A DNA stretch of 64,000 nucleotides, taken from NCBI GenBank assembly GCA_032622095.1, contig CP136062.1, forward strand, positions 225,138,578 to 225,202,577, written 5' to 3'. Of this stretch, positions 11,447 to 21,499 are shown piece after piece (positions within the stretch are counted from its first letter, which is position 1; every line of letters starts with the position of its first letter). The translations under genes were made by a program, and so were the position numbers. The DNA is from Siphonodentalium dalli. Taxonomy: Eukaryota > Mollusca > Scaphopoda > Gadilida > Siphonodentaliidae. A model generated the notes under the pieces. It saw nothing but the letters and a program-made list of their open reading frames with translations. It did not search any database and had not been told where the DNA came from.

Positions 11447-11850
11447 GTCGTAAGTCAGGATTTTTTTACCCTGTGCCAATGCATTCTCTTATATATGCGA
11501 GTCGACCATAGGTCGCCTCGCATATATAAGAGAATGCATTGGCGTAACAATTTTTTATCATTTTTTTTTAAATAAATGTTTCTGACAATTTTTAGGACAT
11601 AAAATAAAAAACATCCATTACCCTGCAGGGAGCCCCACACATATATAGAAGCATATAGCAGAGTGTCGTCTGCTCATGTTTGTCTGGGGCTCTGTATGGG
11701 TGAAATTATAAAATTGTTAAAGAATACAAGAAAAAATTATTAAAATTGTAAAAAATTGTTAGGCCAATGCATTCTCTTATATATGCGAGGCGACCTATGG
11801 TCGACTCGCATATATAAGAGAATGCATTGGCACAGGGTAAAAAAATATTC
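11447..11850. mobile_element. Hairpin MITE, GTAAGTC-end family, copy 1
   Basis: Inverted flanks GTAAGTCAGGATTTTTTTACCCTG and CAGGGTAAAAAAATA enclose the same 69-bp CCAATGCATTCTC...GAGAATGCATTGG hairpins as the piggyBac-like MITE. Between them is a GGAGCCCCACACATATATAG...CTGGGGCTCTGTATGGG palindrome. The full family (with a longer TGTGACCCGCCATATCAAATCC end) is at 40456-40920, inverted relative to this copy. The termini here are eroded. Confidence 0.65.
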
Positions 11851-12239
11851 CTAGATTATCAGTAGGATGTCATTTTGGCAGGAAAAACCATGTGCTCCGA
11901 ACTATCCAAAATATTGTTTATCTATGAATACTTGCATTACATCTGAAAGCATGCCATAGCTTCTATTTTTATCACTATAAACATCTATCAAAAATGTAAA
12001 GGAGCAAGATCTGTCTATCTGTCTGTCTATCTGTCTGTCGGCCTGTTTGCGATTTTTCCTCCCAGACGCCTGGATCGATTTTGGTGTAGTAACTCGGAGT
12101 ACACTGGCGTATTTTATAATGGCGTTACTTTTTCTAAATTTTAATTTAAAAAGTTAATTAGTTTAATCTAGCGCTAGCTTTTGACCTGGTTCATTTTCCG
12201 TAAAGTTCTAAAGTTGCCTATATTTATTGAATAACTGTG

Positions 12240-12600
12240 AAAACTAGAGGTAGGCTGTCCCAATGGGACTAAGGATATCCCCATAACATACAATTAAATG
12301 AAAAATGTATGAATACAAGTTCAAACAAAATTACGCATCTTCAGAAAAAATTTTAAGTCGAAAAGGGGGATAACCCCACACAAAAAAGTTGGACGGATTT
12401 CATAATCGCAGGTGCACAGGTTCCAATGGTACGAAATATATTCAATATCTGCACCACGTTTCAAAAATAATTGACCAAAAAATATAGGAAAAAAACCCGA
12501 GACAAAGTTGCGTCTACGGACTGATAAATGGCCAGATGGCCAAACGAACGAAAAAGATGATTCCTATATACCCCAAGTTGGGGGGGGTGTATAATAATTG
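12240..12600. repeat. Dispersed repeat with CCCAATGGGACT motif
   Basis: Starts near GGCTGTCCCAATGGGACTA and runs through AAGTCGAAAAGGGGGATAAC, GCAGGTGCACAGGTTCC and CCCAAGTTGGGGGGGGTGTATA. The same order occurs at 22268-23042, which has several internal units. No coding potential. A TATCTGTCTGTC microsatellite precedes it near 12010. Confidence 0.6.
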
Positions 12601-12639
12601 GTAATAAAGTATACTGCAGTTTTTTAGAACGACAAAAGT

Positions 12640-13061
12640 AATTGAATATGCAAGCATTCCCAGTTGTTTTGAGACTACGTTGTACTATATATCATACCAT
12701 ATGTGTGTCCCTGTTTCAAGGTAGCTATAACTTACACATTGGTCTTTATGAAATCGGTGGTTCCCTGGTCGTAAATAATAGCCATATGTGCTTCATACCG
12801 GCTGCATGCCACGCGACCATTCTCAGCTGTCTTGAGACTACATTGTACTATATATCATACCATATGTATGTCCCTGTTTCAAGGTAGCTATAACTTACAC
12901 ATTGGTCTTTATGAAATTGGTGGTTCCCTGGTCGTAAATAATAGCCATATGTGCTTCATACCGGCTGCATGCCACGCGACCATTCTCAGCTGTTTTGAGA
13001 CTACGTTGTACTATATATCATACCATATGTGTGTCCCTGTTTAAAGGTAGCTATAACTTAC
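12640..13061 (-). pseudogene. Tandem 163-bp pseudo-exon array derived from the CTLD3 exon
   Basis: Three extra units (two full, one partial; a TGAGACTAC marker repeats every 163 bp at 12664, 12827 and 12990, matching the parent exon at 13153). Each unit copies the 3' part of exon 13062-13245 with its donor (GTGTAAGTTATAG) but not its acceptor. Relative to the exon, the copies have a small insertion and an in-frame stop in the GGTATGATATATAG segment, so they should not encode protein. They lie directly downstream of the real donor in transcription order and offer two or three decoy 5' splice sites. Plus-strand open frames here are shadows. Confidence 0.75.
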
Positions 13062-13245
13062 ACATTGGTCTTTATGAAATTGGTGGTTCCCTGGTCGTAA
13101 ATAATAGCCATATGTGCTTCATACCGGCTGCATGCCACGCGACCATTCTCAGCTGTTTCGAGGTTACTATCGTACCATATGTAGGTCCCGGTTCCAGGGT
13201 AGAATTTTGCTTGAGGAGAAAATGTTGGGTCAGCAACCTGAAAAA
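13062..13245 (-). CDS. Exon: C-type lectin-like domain 3, N-terminal half
   Basis: 184-nt phase 1-2 exon. It reads FQVADPTFSPQAKFYPGTG, TYIWYDSNLETAENGRVAC and SRYEAHMAIIYDQGTTNF, matching the CTLD pattern of an aromatic strand, an amphipathic helix with the first canonical Cys, then A-x-x-A-I-I-x-D and FIKTN. The N-terminal long-form Cys pair of CTLD1 and CTLD2 is missing. The acceptor is tctatatcag (the alternative ttttcag 8 nt later breaks phase) and the donor GT|gtaagt. Joining to 4174-4397 gives Val. The 3' portion of this exon with its donor has been tandemly copied three times just downstream (12640-13061), producing non-functional pseudo-exons. Confidence 0.82.
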
Positions 13246-13297
13246 CTGATATAGAAAGAAATTGTAATCATACCCCACTTTCCTGATATTCCAGTTA

Positions 13298-13510
13298 CAG
13301 TAATGCTCTAATTAATCGACCTCTTAACCAAAGCAGAATTATGGGTAACTTTTCAGGATTTAGTCGAAAATATGGCTTGTTGCCATTCATCGAAAAGCTC
13401 TCGGGGAGAGCTTTCCAATGAATGGCAACAAGCCATATTTTCGACTATATCCTGAAAAGTTACCCATAATTCTGCTTTGGTTAAGAGGTCGATTAATTAG
13501 AGCATTACTG
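13298..13510. mobile_element. mariner-like palindromic MITE, near-perfect 213-bp hairpin
   Basis: Flanked by TA (13296-13297 and 13511-13512). Ends are CAGTAATGCTC and GAGCATTACTG. The two arms are almost identical over their whole length, meeting at AAGCTCTCGGGGAGAGCTTT. CAGT-type ends with TA duplications fit Tc1/mariner. It lies 53 bp upstream of the CTLD3 acceptor. A shortened copy lies at 23824-23940 and a related palindrome at 26814-26940. Confidence 0.85.
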
Positions 13511-13984
13511 TACCTCAAATAAAGTGGAATAATCTAGAATATTCTTGCTCTATTCAAGTTCGTTATTCAATTATAATTACAACTACTTTTGCTTTCGTTA
13601 AATGCGTACATTTGATTGGGCAATGCCCTTAGATATGCTTGGTAGCGACAATCTCCATCAACCAAGGGAAATGTTGTTTCCCGCAGTGATACTTTAACAA
13701 ATTGGGCGACATGCACAAACGGTCGCCCCACATCATGAAGTCATTTCCAAAAAGCGTCCATAGTTACCATACCATGAGTCAGTATTTTGAATTTTACTGA
13801 GAGGTCAATTTGATCAAGTTTCTCAAGCGTAACTTTGGAAATTGTTATATATGTATGGATTGGAAATGCTTATAAGTTATTGTCAGATATCTTTTGGTTC
13901 AATGGATTACACTTATCCTGTTTGAAATGAAACCGTTATCACCCTAATTCATTTAATAGGCTATTTTCTAAAATTCAAGTGAGC

Positions 13985-14945
13985 TTATAGTGGCTTATAC
14001 GGACCCTGGCTCTTACGGACCCTGGCTTTTACGGACCACCGGCTGATACGGACCCTGGTTTATACGGACCCCGGCTCATACGGACCTCAATTAAAATATG
14101 CAATTTTCAAACTTATATTTATGAATTTAATATATAATTATGATTGTATTTTCACACATATATCTGTATTAATTGAGAATTTCGGTGATGTTCTGGCTTG
14201 AAAAAGCATTTATTGAATCGCGTTAATTAATATCTTCATCGTTGTATAAACACGCGCGTGTGATCCCTTTATGTCGTTGTATAAACAGACATGCAGTGAT
14301 AAATGGTCAGTGAATGGTGATCAGGATGAATCCACTGAGTTCGATTTGTTACGAAAACATGTTAGTAAAAACACAACTTGTTTCAACTGATTAATTGTCC
14401 CTTGTATACACACTCGTGTGTGATCCCTTATATTGTTTTATAAACAGACACGTGATGATGAATGGTCAGTGAATGGTGATCAGTATGAATCCACTGAGTT
14501 TGATTTGTTATGAAAACATATTAGTAAAAACACAACTGGTATATATTCAACTGATTTATTTTTGACTTGCATAATTCCACAATGACTGCATTGAACCTGA
14601 ATGTTCTACTTGAGAGCACAACAGCTACTACTCGTCGATGAGGATAACTGCCAGCAAACTACTGAAAGAAGCCGCCAAGCTGTACGCCCCAATTTAGATA
14701 ATGTTCGTCTGATGTAACGTTGTTCCATTTTTGTTATCTCAGTATGTATGTTGTCAGTATTTTAATTTTATTTAAATAAACATAACAAATAAAATTGTAT
14801 ATTTTAATTGAGGTCCGTATGAGCCAGGGTCCGTATAAGCCAAGGGTCCATATACGCCAGGGTCTGTATCAGCCGGTGGTCCGTAAAAGCCAGGGTCCGT
14901 AAGAGCCAGGGTCCGTAAGTGCCAGGTTCCGTATCAGGCGGCATT
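13985..14945. mobile_element. Foldback-like element with terminal repeats built of TACGGACCCTGGC units
   Basis: Left arm (about 13990-14100) consists of six tandem units of about 16-17 bp (TTACGGACCCTGGCTTT-like) and the right arm (about 14805-14940) carries the inverted units, including the same odd unit (CACCGGCTGATACGGACC / GGTCCGTATCAGCCGGTG) at the mirrored place. Long inverted ends made of tandem subrepeats are the hallmark of Foldback elements. The interior holds a ~165-bp direct duplication (about 14225-14395 and 14396-14560) sharing GATGAATCCACTGAGTT. No ORF of note. Confidence 0.7.
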
Positions 14946-15139
14946 CCATAATATAATAGTAGTACAGAAATAATGTACATTAAGTTAGTAATTACTCTAT
15001 GTTAATTATTCATTTTTTTTTATTTTTTTTTTTGGTCAAATTTTTTTTGGGCGCCTGGAGTTTGGGCGCCCAAACCGGAAAAAGGTATCAAAAACAGCCT
15101 GGATATGTCCCTGGCTGGAGCTTCCTAAAATTTAGCGAA

Positions 15140-15312
15140 AACCCTGTGCCAATTTATTCTCTTATATATGCGATATATAATTATCTTGACCTTGTAAGCC
15201 AGTGAATACTCTTATATATGGGAGACTCCCTATGGGAGACTCACATATATAAGAGAATACTCTGGCACAGTATCTTTAATGCTGCACCAGTGCAGCTCCC
15301 GTCATGAAAGGG
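15140..15312. mobile_element. piggyBac-type MITE remnant
   Basis: Ends CATGAAAGGG followed by TTAA (15313-15316). Carries ATTCTCTTATATATGGGAGACT and its inverted partner around CCCTATGGGAG, and GCTGCACCAGTGCAGCTCCC. The left terminus is not found. It is the inverted counterpart of the element starting at 2862. Confidence 0.55.
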
Positions 15313-15388
15313 TTAATAATGTTAATATCATGACGTGCCCCTTTTATGGTGTTTAAAATTTATAGTACCTACATCGTTTATCTATCTA

Positions 15389-16176
15389 TCTACTATATAT
15401 TTTGAGACTTCCGTATATGTGTGTGTATATATGTGGGTACGTCATAGAATCGAAAACGCCTGGACGGATTGAGCTCAAATTTCGTACATAAGTGTAAAAA
15501 CCCACGTGGGATCGCCCACGTCGCGTTTTGGACAAGCTCTGAGCACCGATTCTCCACTCCCAATCATCAAAATCACCGCAAACACCACTTCGGGGGTTAA
15601 GGCATCAACGATCTTTATATTGACCATATACGGAGTTGTTAACGATGAACGCTCTTTATTGCAATCGACGTGGCTAAACGACTAGCCCCATGCGTCCGAA
15701 ATACAGATGCGGGACGAAATGCAATTATCTCGATTAAAAAGGCAGAATTGATCTAAGAAGCGTTTGTTTACAATTCAACGCAACCTTATCGCTCAAAATA
15801 TTATGCAGAGAGATTTCACGACGGGATTAATTGACTGTCCGCTCTTTTCGTGGACTACGGGGAAGTTTAGGACGGGTACCATGAATTAATTCATTGAAAA
15901 ACAAAGAATGCGTTGTCTGTCGTTCCTAGGAAGGGGGGATTTCATCGGGTCAATAAGAATAAAAATTAAATAAATAGGTCAATTAGAATAAAAATTAAAT
16001 AAATATTAAAAAATTCAAAAAAACATAAATTAAATTTAAAAAACATTAAATTAATATTAAAAAATAAAAAAAATAAAAATATTTAAAAGTTAAAAAATAT
16101 ATATAAATAAAAACAAAATAATTTTAAAAATGTCATGTTTCTGACCAACCACGCCAGTGGCGGCCTAACCTGCTAG
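15389..16176 (+). mobile_element. Helitron-like unit 1
   Basis: Starts TCTACTATATATTTTGAGAC after an A and ends in the hairpin region CACGCCAGTGGCGGCC followed by TAACCTGCTAG, then T. A TC start, a short GC-rich hairpin about 11 nt before CTAG and A/T target bases are the Helitron signature. The interior has unit-specific text (ACGTGGCTAAACGAC, CGTTCCTAGGAAGGGGGGAT) and an A/T-rich 3' part. No Rep/helicase ORF; non-autonomous. Confidence 0.75.
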
Positions 16177-16587
16177 TCTATACTATATATTTTGAGACTT
16201 CCGTATATATATATATATATGTACTTTATAGAATCGAAAACGGCTGGCTCGATTGAGTTCAAACTTCCCATCTAAGGGTAAAAACCCACGAACACCGTAG
16301 TTGTCGCGTTTTGGAGAAGCTCTGAGCACCCTTTATCCACTCCCAAATCACCGCAAAGGCACGGCGTGGGTTAATCAAGTGATTATTTAATGAGCGTTTG
16401 TTTTTGACGCATCGCTATAAAGAGCGTCTGTTTACCATTCAACGTTATTAGCATCTGCAGAGAGATATACGGAACATAAATTAAATTTTAAAAACATTTG
16501 TTTCTGACCAACCCTGCGAGATAATCACGAATATAGCATCAGATTTCTCCCCAGATATACCGTTATAAAGCTACTGGAATGTGCCAA
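16177..16587 (+). mobile_element. Helitron-like unit 2 (short, no CTAG end)
   Basis: Begins directly after the CTAG of unit 1 with TCTATACTATATATTTTGAG. It lacks the standard end: TTTCTGACCAACCCTGCGAG is followed by unrelated sequence up to the TC of unit 3. Either its 3' end is a variant or unit 3 inserted downstream of a damaged end. Confidence 0.6.
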
Positions 16588-17359
16588 TCTATACTATATA
16601 TTTTGAGACTTCGTATATGTGTGTGTGTGTGTGTACTTCATAGAATCCAAAACGCGTGTACAGATTGAGATCAAATTTCGTATGTAAGTGTAAAATACCA
16701 CCGACACCGCCGTAGTCGTGTTTTCGAAAAGCTCTGAGCACCCTTTATCCACTCCCAAATCACCGCAAAGGCACGGCGGGGGTTAAGGCAATAACGCTCT
16801 TTATCTATACCTTATACGGAGGTTTTAACAATTAACGCTCTTTATTGCAATGGACGTGGCTAAACGATACCCCATGCGTCCGATGCGGATTCCAATGGAC
16901 GTGGCTAAACGACTGACCCCATGCGTCCGAAATACGGATGCGGACGAAATGCAACTAAAAAGGCAGAATTGATCTAAGAGCTCGAAATATTATGCAGAGG
17001 GATTTCACGACGGGATTAATTGACTGTCCGCTCTGAAGTTTAGGACGGGGAGGACGGGTACCATGAATTAACTCATTGAAAAACAAAGAATGCGTTGTCT
17101 GTCGTTCCTAGGAAGGGGGGGGGATTTCATCGGATCAATTTTTCCGCCAGAAAAAGGAAGGGGGGATTTCATCGGGTCAATTTTTCCGCCAGAAAAAGGC
17201 ACAATTAATTCATTGAAAAACAAAGAATTAAATTAAATTAAATTCAAAAAAACATAAATTAAATTTAAAAAACATTAAATTAATATTAAAAATAAAAAGA
17301 ATAATTAAAAAAATGTCATATTTCTGACCAACCACGCCAGTGGCGGGCTAACCTGCTAG
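16588..17359 (+). mobile_element. Helitron-like unit 3
   Basis: Starts TCTATACTATATATTTTGAG and ends CAGTGGCGGGCTAACCTGCTAG-T. The interior is the same as unit 1 with a small duplication of the GGGGGGATTTCATCGG segment near 17115-17190. The next unit starts at the very next base. Confidence 0.75.
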
Positions 17360-18150
17360 TCTACTATATAATTTGAGACTTCTGTATATATATGTGTGTG
17401 TATGTGGGTAAAATATATAAGTGTAAAATCCCACGGACACCGTCGTGGTCATGTTTTGGAGAAGCTCAGAGCACCTCTTCTCCCTTCCCAATCATCAAAA
17501 TCACAGCAAACGCCACTTTGGGGGTTAAGGCATCAACGATCTTTATATTGACCATATTCGGAGGTGTTAAGGATTAACGCTCTTTATTGCAATGGACGTG
17601 GCTAAACGACTGACCCCATGCGTCCGAAATACGGATGCGCGACGAAATGCAATTATCTCGATTAAAAAGGCAGAATTGATCTAAGCAGCGTTTGTTTACA
17701 ATTCAACGCAACGCTCGAAATATTATGCAGAGAGATTTCACGACAGGATTAATTGACTGTCCGCTCTTTTCGGGGAGACGGGTACCATGAATTAACTCAT
17801 TGAAAAACAAAGAATGCGTTGTCTGTCGTTCCTAGGAAGGGGGGATTTCATTGGGTCAATTCGGGGACTAATCTAGGAACGGGGATGTTTAGGACGTATA
17901 CCATGAATTATCTCATTGAAAAACAAACAATGCGTTGTCTGTCGTTCCTAGGAAGGGGTGATTTCATCGGGTCAATTTTTTCCGCCAGAAACAAAAAATT
18001 CATTTAAAAAATTTAAAAATAATTAATTAAATTTAAAAAAACATTAAATTAATATTAAAAAATTCAAAACAAAAAAATCAATAAAAACAAAATAATTAAA
18101 AAAATGTCATGTTTCTGACCAACCATGCCAGTGGCGGGCTAACCTGCTAG
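17360..18150 (+). mobile_element. Helitron-like unit 4
   Basis: Starts TCTACTATATAATTTGAGAC and ends CAGTGGCGGGCTAACCTGCTAG. Contains two copies of the CGTTGTCTGTCGTTCCTAGG segment (17816 and 17932). No transposase. Directly abutted by unit 5. Confidence 0.75.
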
Positions 18151-19007
18151 TCTATACTATATATTTTGAGAACTCCGTGTATTCGAGAGATAGCCCACAC
18201 CCTCCGGACCTCAATGATATGATCGTGAATGAGTATTGATATACCCCACTAAACTTTGACAAACACCAGTAATGGTGTGTAGATCATTTACATATCTCTC
18301 CTATATATTTTGATACAATCTATCTAATTTACATATCTCTCTTATATATTTATGTTTGTGTGTGTGTGTGTGTGTGTGGGTACTTCATACAAATCTACGA
18401 TTCTCGACCGATCGGGACGAAACTTGGTACGTGTGTGTAGTTTGACCAGGCGGTGGTCGTTGTCGTATTGGCGAGCCCGTGCGACACACCGTGCAGCGCA
18501 TGCGCAGACGAGATCTCGGAAACGGGTGGAGCTATCGACTTGAAATTTGCTATGTGAATGTATCTTGCGCCGGGTACAAATTTTATCGGGTCGCCGAGCC
18601 CGTGCGACGCCCGTGCAGCGCATGCGCAGACGAGATCTCGGAAACGGGTGGAGCTATCGACTTGAAATTTGCTATGTGAATGTATCTTGCGCCGGGTACA
18701 AATTTTATCGGGTCGCCGAGCCCGTGCGACGCCCTTGCAGCGCATGCGCAGACGATATCTCGGAAACGGGTGGAGCTATCGACTTGAAATTTGGCATGTG
18801 AATGTATCTTGCGCCGGGTACAAATTTTATCGGGTCGCCGAGCCTGTGCGACGCCAGCTTCGCACATGCGCAGACCAGATCTCGGAAACTGGTGGAGCTA
18901 CCGGGTACAAATTTTTCTTATTGAAACGCGTGGAGCTAAAAATTAAAAAAATATATAAAAAAAATTCATGTTTCGGACAAGCCGCCGCCGGTGGGCTAAC
19001 CTGCTAG
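18151..19007 (+). mobile_element. Helitron-like unit 5, composite, with 122-bp tandem repeats
   Basis: Starts TCTATACTATATATTTTGAG but soon diverges (ATAGCCCACACCCTCCGG). A second Helitron-like start, TCTCTTATATATTTATG plus a GT run, lies near 18339. About 3.3 units of a 122-bp repeat follow (CGAGCC starts 18472, 18595, 18717, 18839) with GCGCATGCGCAGACGAGATC and TCGACTTGAAATTTG. The end is GCCGCCGGTGGGCTAACCTGCTAG. It is GC-rich compared with the other units, so the interior has a different origin. Open frames inside follow the repeat period. Confidence 0.6.
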
Positions 19008-19511
19008 TCTACTATATATTTTGAGACTTCCGTATATATATGTGTGTGTATATATGTGGGTACGTCATAGAATCGAAAACGCCTGGACTGATTGAGCTCA
19101 AATGTTGTATATAAGTGTAAAAACCCATGGGGATCGTCCACGTCGCATTTTGGACAAGCTCTGAGCACTGATTCTCCACTCCCAATCATCAAAATCACCG
19201 CAAACGCCACTTCGGGGGGTTAAGGCATCAACGATCTTTATATTGACCATACATGGAGTTGTTAATGACGAACGCTCTTTATTGCAATCGACGTGGCTAA
19301 ACGACTAGCCCCATGCGTCCGAAATACGGATGCGGGACGAAATGCAATTATCTCGATTAAAAAGGCAGAATTGATCTAAGAAGCGTTTGTTTACAATTCA
19401 ACGCAACCTTATCGCTCGAAATATTATGCAGAGAGATTTCACGACGGGATTAATTGACTGTCCGCTCTTTTCGGGGACTACGGGGAAGTTTAGGACGGGT
19501 ACCATGAATTA
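19008..19511 (+). mobile_element. Helitron-like unit 6 (3' truncated)
   Basis: Starts TCTACTATATATTTTGAGAC immediately after CTAG and is near-identical to unit 1 at its 5' end. It stops after GGGTACCATGAATTAA, where the text of unit 7 (AAGACTTCCGTATATGTG) begins without a clean TC start. Confidence 0.65.
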
Positions 19512-20635
19512 ACCAATAATTTAAGACTTCCGTATATGTGTGTGTACTTTATAGAATCGAAAACGGCTGGCTCGATTGAGTTCAAACTTCCCATCTAACG
19601 GTAAAAAACCACGGGAATCGACGTTGCGGCGTTTTGGAGAAGCTCAGAGCACCCGTTCTCCACTCTCAGTCTCAAAAAACGGCACTGCGGTGGTTAATCA
19701 AGTGATAATTTAATGAGTGTTTGTTTTTGACGCATCGCTATAAAAGAGCGTTTGTTTACAATTCAAACAACATTATCGCTCGAAATTTAGCATCGAAAAA
19801 ATTTATTATGCAGAGAGATATACGGGAAATGCTGAGAGATTTATTGGTGCAGTTGATTTACAATTCTTTGTGAATAGTGCTTTCCTATGCGGAGAGATTT
19901 ATTGGAAGTCATAGTGCAGTTGATTTACAATTCTTTGTGAATAGTGCTTTCCTATGCGGAGAGATTTATTGGAAGTCATAGTGCAGTTGATTTACAATTC
20001 TTTGTGAATAGTGCTTTCCTATGCAGAGAGATTTATTGGAAGTCATAGTGCAGTTGATTTACAATTCTTTCGAGTTGTTTTAGATCAAACAATATTCTCT
20101 GTCGCACTCATATTTCGTCATGAACGAATCCACTGTAATCGACCTATTTTTAGAATGCAACACATGATACCAAACAAAATTACGTTGCGTTGGTGATGGG
20201 GTTCACGGCGGGGTTAATTGACTGTCCGCTCTTTGCGGGGACTATTGACCATCTCGTAAGGGTGGACAACCTCTGTCAGGGGCTGCTCAATGGCCACGGG
20301 CAGGTTAAAAAAAATCATACCTCTTTTAGGGACGGGTATCATAATTTCTCTTCATTAAAAAGTCTGTCGTTCCTAGGAACGGGGAAGTTTAGGACGGGTA
20401 CCATGAATTAACTCATTGAAAAACAAAGAATGTGTTGTCTGTCGTTCCTAGGAAGGGGGGATTTCATCGGGTCAATTTTTCCGCCAGAAAAAGGCACAAT
20501 TAACTCATTGAAAAAGAAAAAATTCAATTAAAACAATTTATTAAAACAACTTAAAATTAAAAAACAAAAATTAAATTTAAAAAACAAAATGTCATGTTTC
20601 TGACCAACCACGACAGTGGCGGGCTAACATGCTAG
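19512..20635 (+). mobile_element. Helitron-like unit 7, array end
   Basis: Starts within CAATAATTTAAGACTTCCG (5' end eroded) and ends CACGACAGTGGCGGGCTAACATGCTAG followed by T. It includes a ~70-bp tandem repeat of GAGAGATTTATTGGAAGTCATAGTGCAGTTGATTTACAATTC (about 19827-20070, four units). Past its end the sequence is unrelated, so this closes the array. Confidence 0.65.
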
Positions 20636-20859
20636 TACCATATAAAATAAAAGGTCAGAATTGAGGCAGCTTTTTGGGACATTGGCTTTTTTAAGAACAA
20701 AGAAGTCAAATTCAGCTGGCAAATTTTGACTACAGCTAGACAATGGCCTGTGTGTTCTCAAAGTCAGCCACACACCATGTAACAAGAGATTCTTTTGAAG
20801 ATTGCTAAATTTATCATTAAGAAAACACAAATATTATTTCTGAGTCGAATAAAATCAAA

Positions 20860-21335
20860 CTTGGCCATGCAGTGTCTTCTCAAAAGAGAACCATGTACTA
20901 TATATAAAGAAACTCCAACAAAGGGCCATAACTCTGGTAAAAATTGACGGAACCCAAATTCAAACTTGACCTGTATTTGGTGCTAGTAAACTCATATACC
21001 AAATTTCATTACATTCAGTACCGACTTACTCAAGTTATCATCCGGAAATGAAAATTGAGTGCAAATTCACAGAAAATGAACCATAAATAACTCTGTTGTA
21101 AATTGGCACGCAGAACACGAATTTGAACTTGACCGGTATTTTAGGCCAGTATACCAAATACCACACCAAATTTCAATCCATTCAGTTGAGACTATCTGAA
21201 GTTATCATCTGGAAACCAAAAGCGAATGAATGGACGATCGGAGGCCTCCCACAGACGGATGGACGACGTACTGCCAATCTATGACAATAGCACAAACTTG
21301 ACTTTGTCAAGTTGAGCTAAAAATAGCATTATTGC
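20860..21335. repeat. Dispersed repeat (GGGCCATAACTC family)
   Basis: Contains AAAGGGCCATAACTCTGGTAAAAATTGAC, two related units with CAAACTTGACCTGTATTT and CCAAATTTCATTACATTCAG, and the tail GACGGATGGACGACG followed by CTTGACTTTGTCAAGTTGAGC. The tail is the inverted counterpart of the GTAGCTCAACTT start seen at 8417 and 29083. No coding capacity. Confidence 0.6.
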
Positions 21336-21499
21336 TTTCAAATCATTAATTTTAGCTTGCAGATTGGTGTTCGTAGACATAGTAATGTTGAGATATACAT
21401 GCAAGAAAACAGTTACATGTATATGCAAGTGACTGACAATATTATGAAAACACTATTTTTGCCTTAGTAAATGTTTTTCAACGCATTTTGGTCAAAATA

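Noticed and set aside
12642-13249. Chain of overlapping plus-strand ORFs of 70-84 codons
   Set aside because: They follow the 163-bp period and are antisense to the CTLD3 exon and its pseudo-copies; no domain and no splice logic on the plus strand.
18342-19007. ORFs of 63-116 codons on both strands with repeated AHALHG/RRRDLGNG text
   Set aside because: They follow the 122-bp repeat inside Helitron-like unit 5.
20624-20830. Minus-strand ORF (HGVWLTLRTHRPLSSC) considered as a CTLD second half
   Set aside because: The WIG/WND-type motifs and cysteines do not line up and the CTLD3 half was found elsewhere; next to a dispersed repeat.
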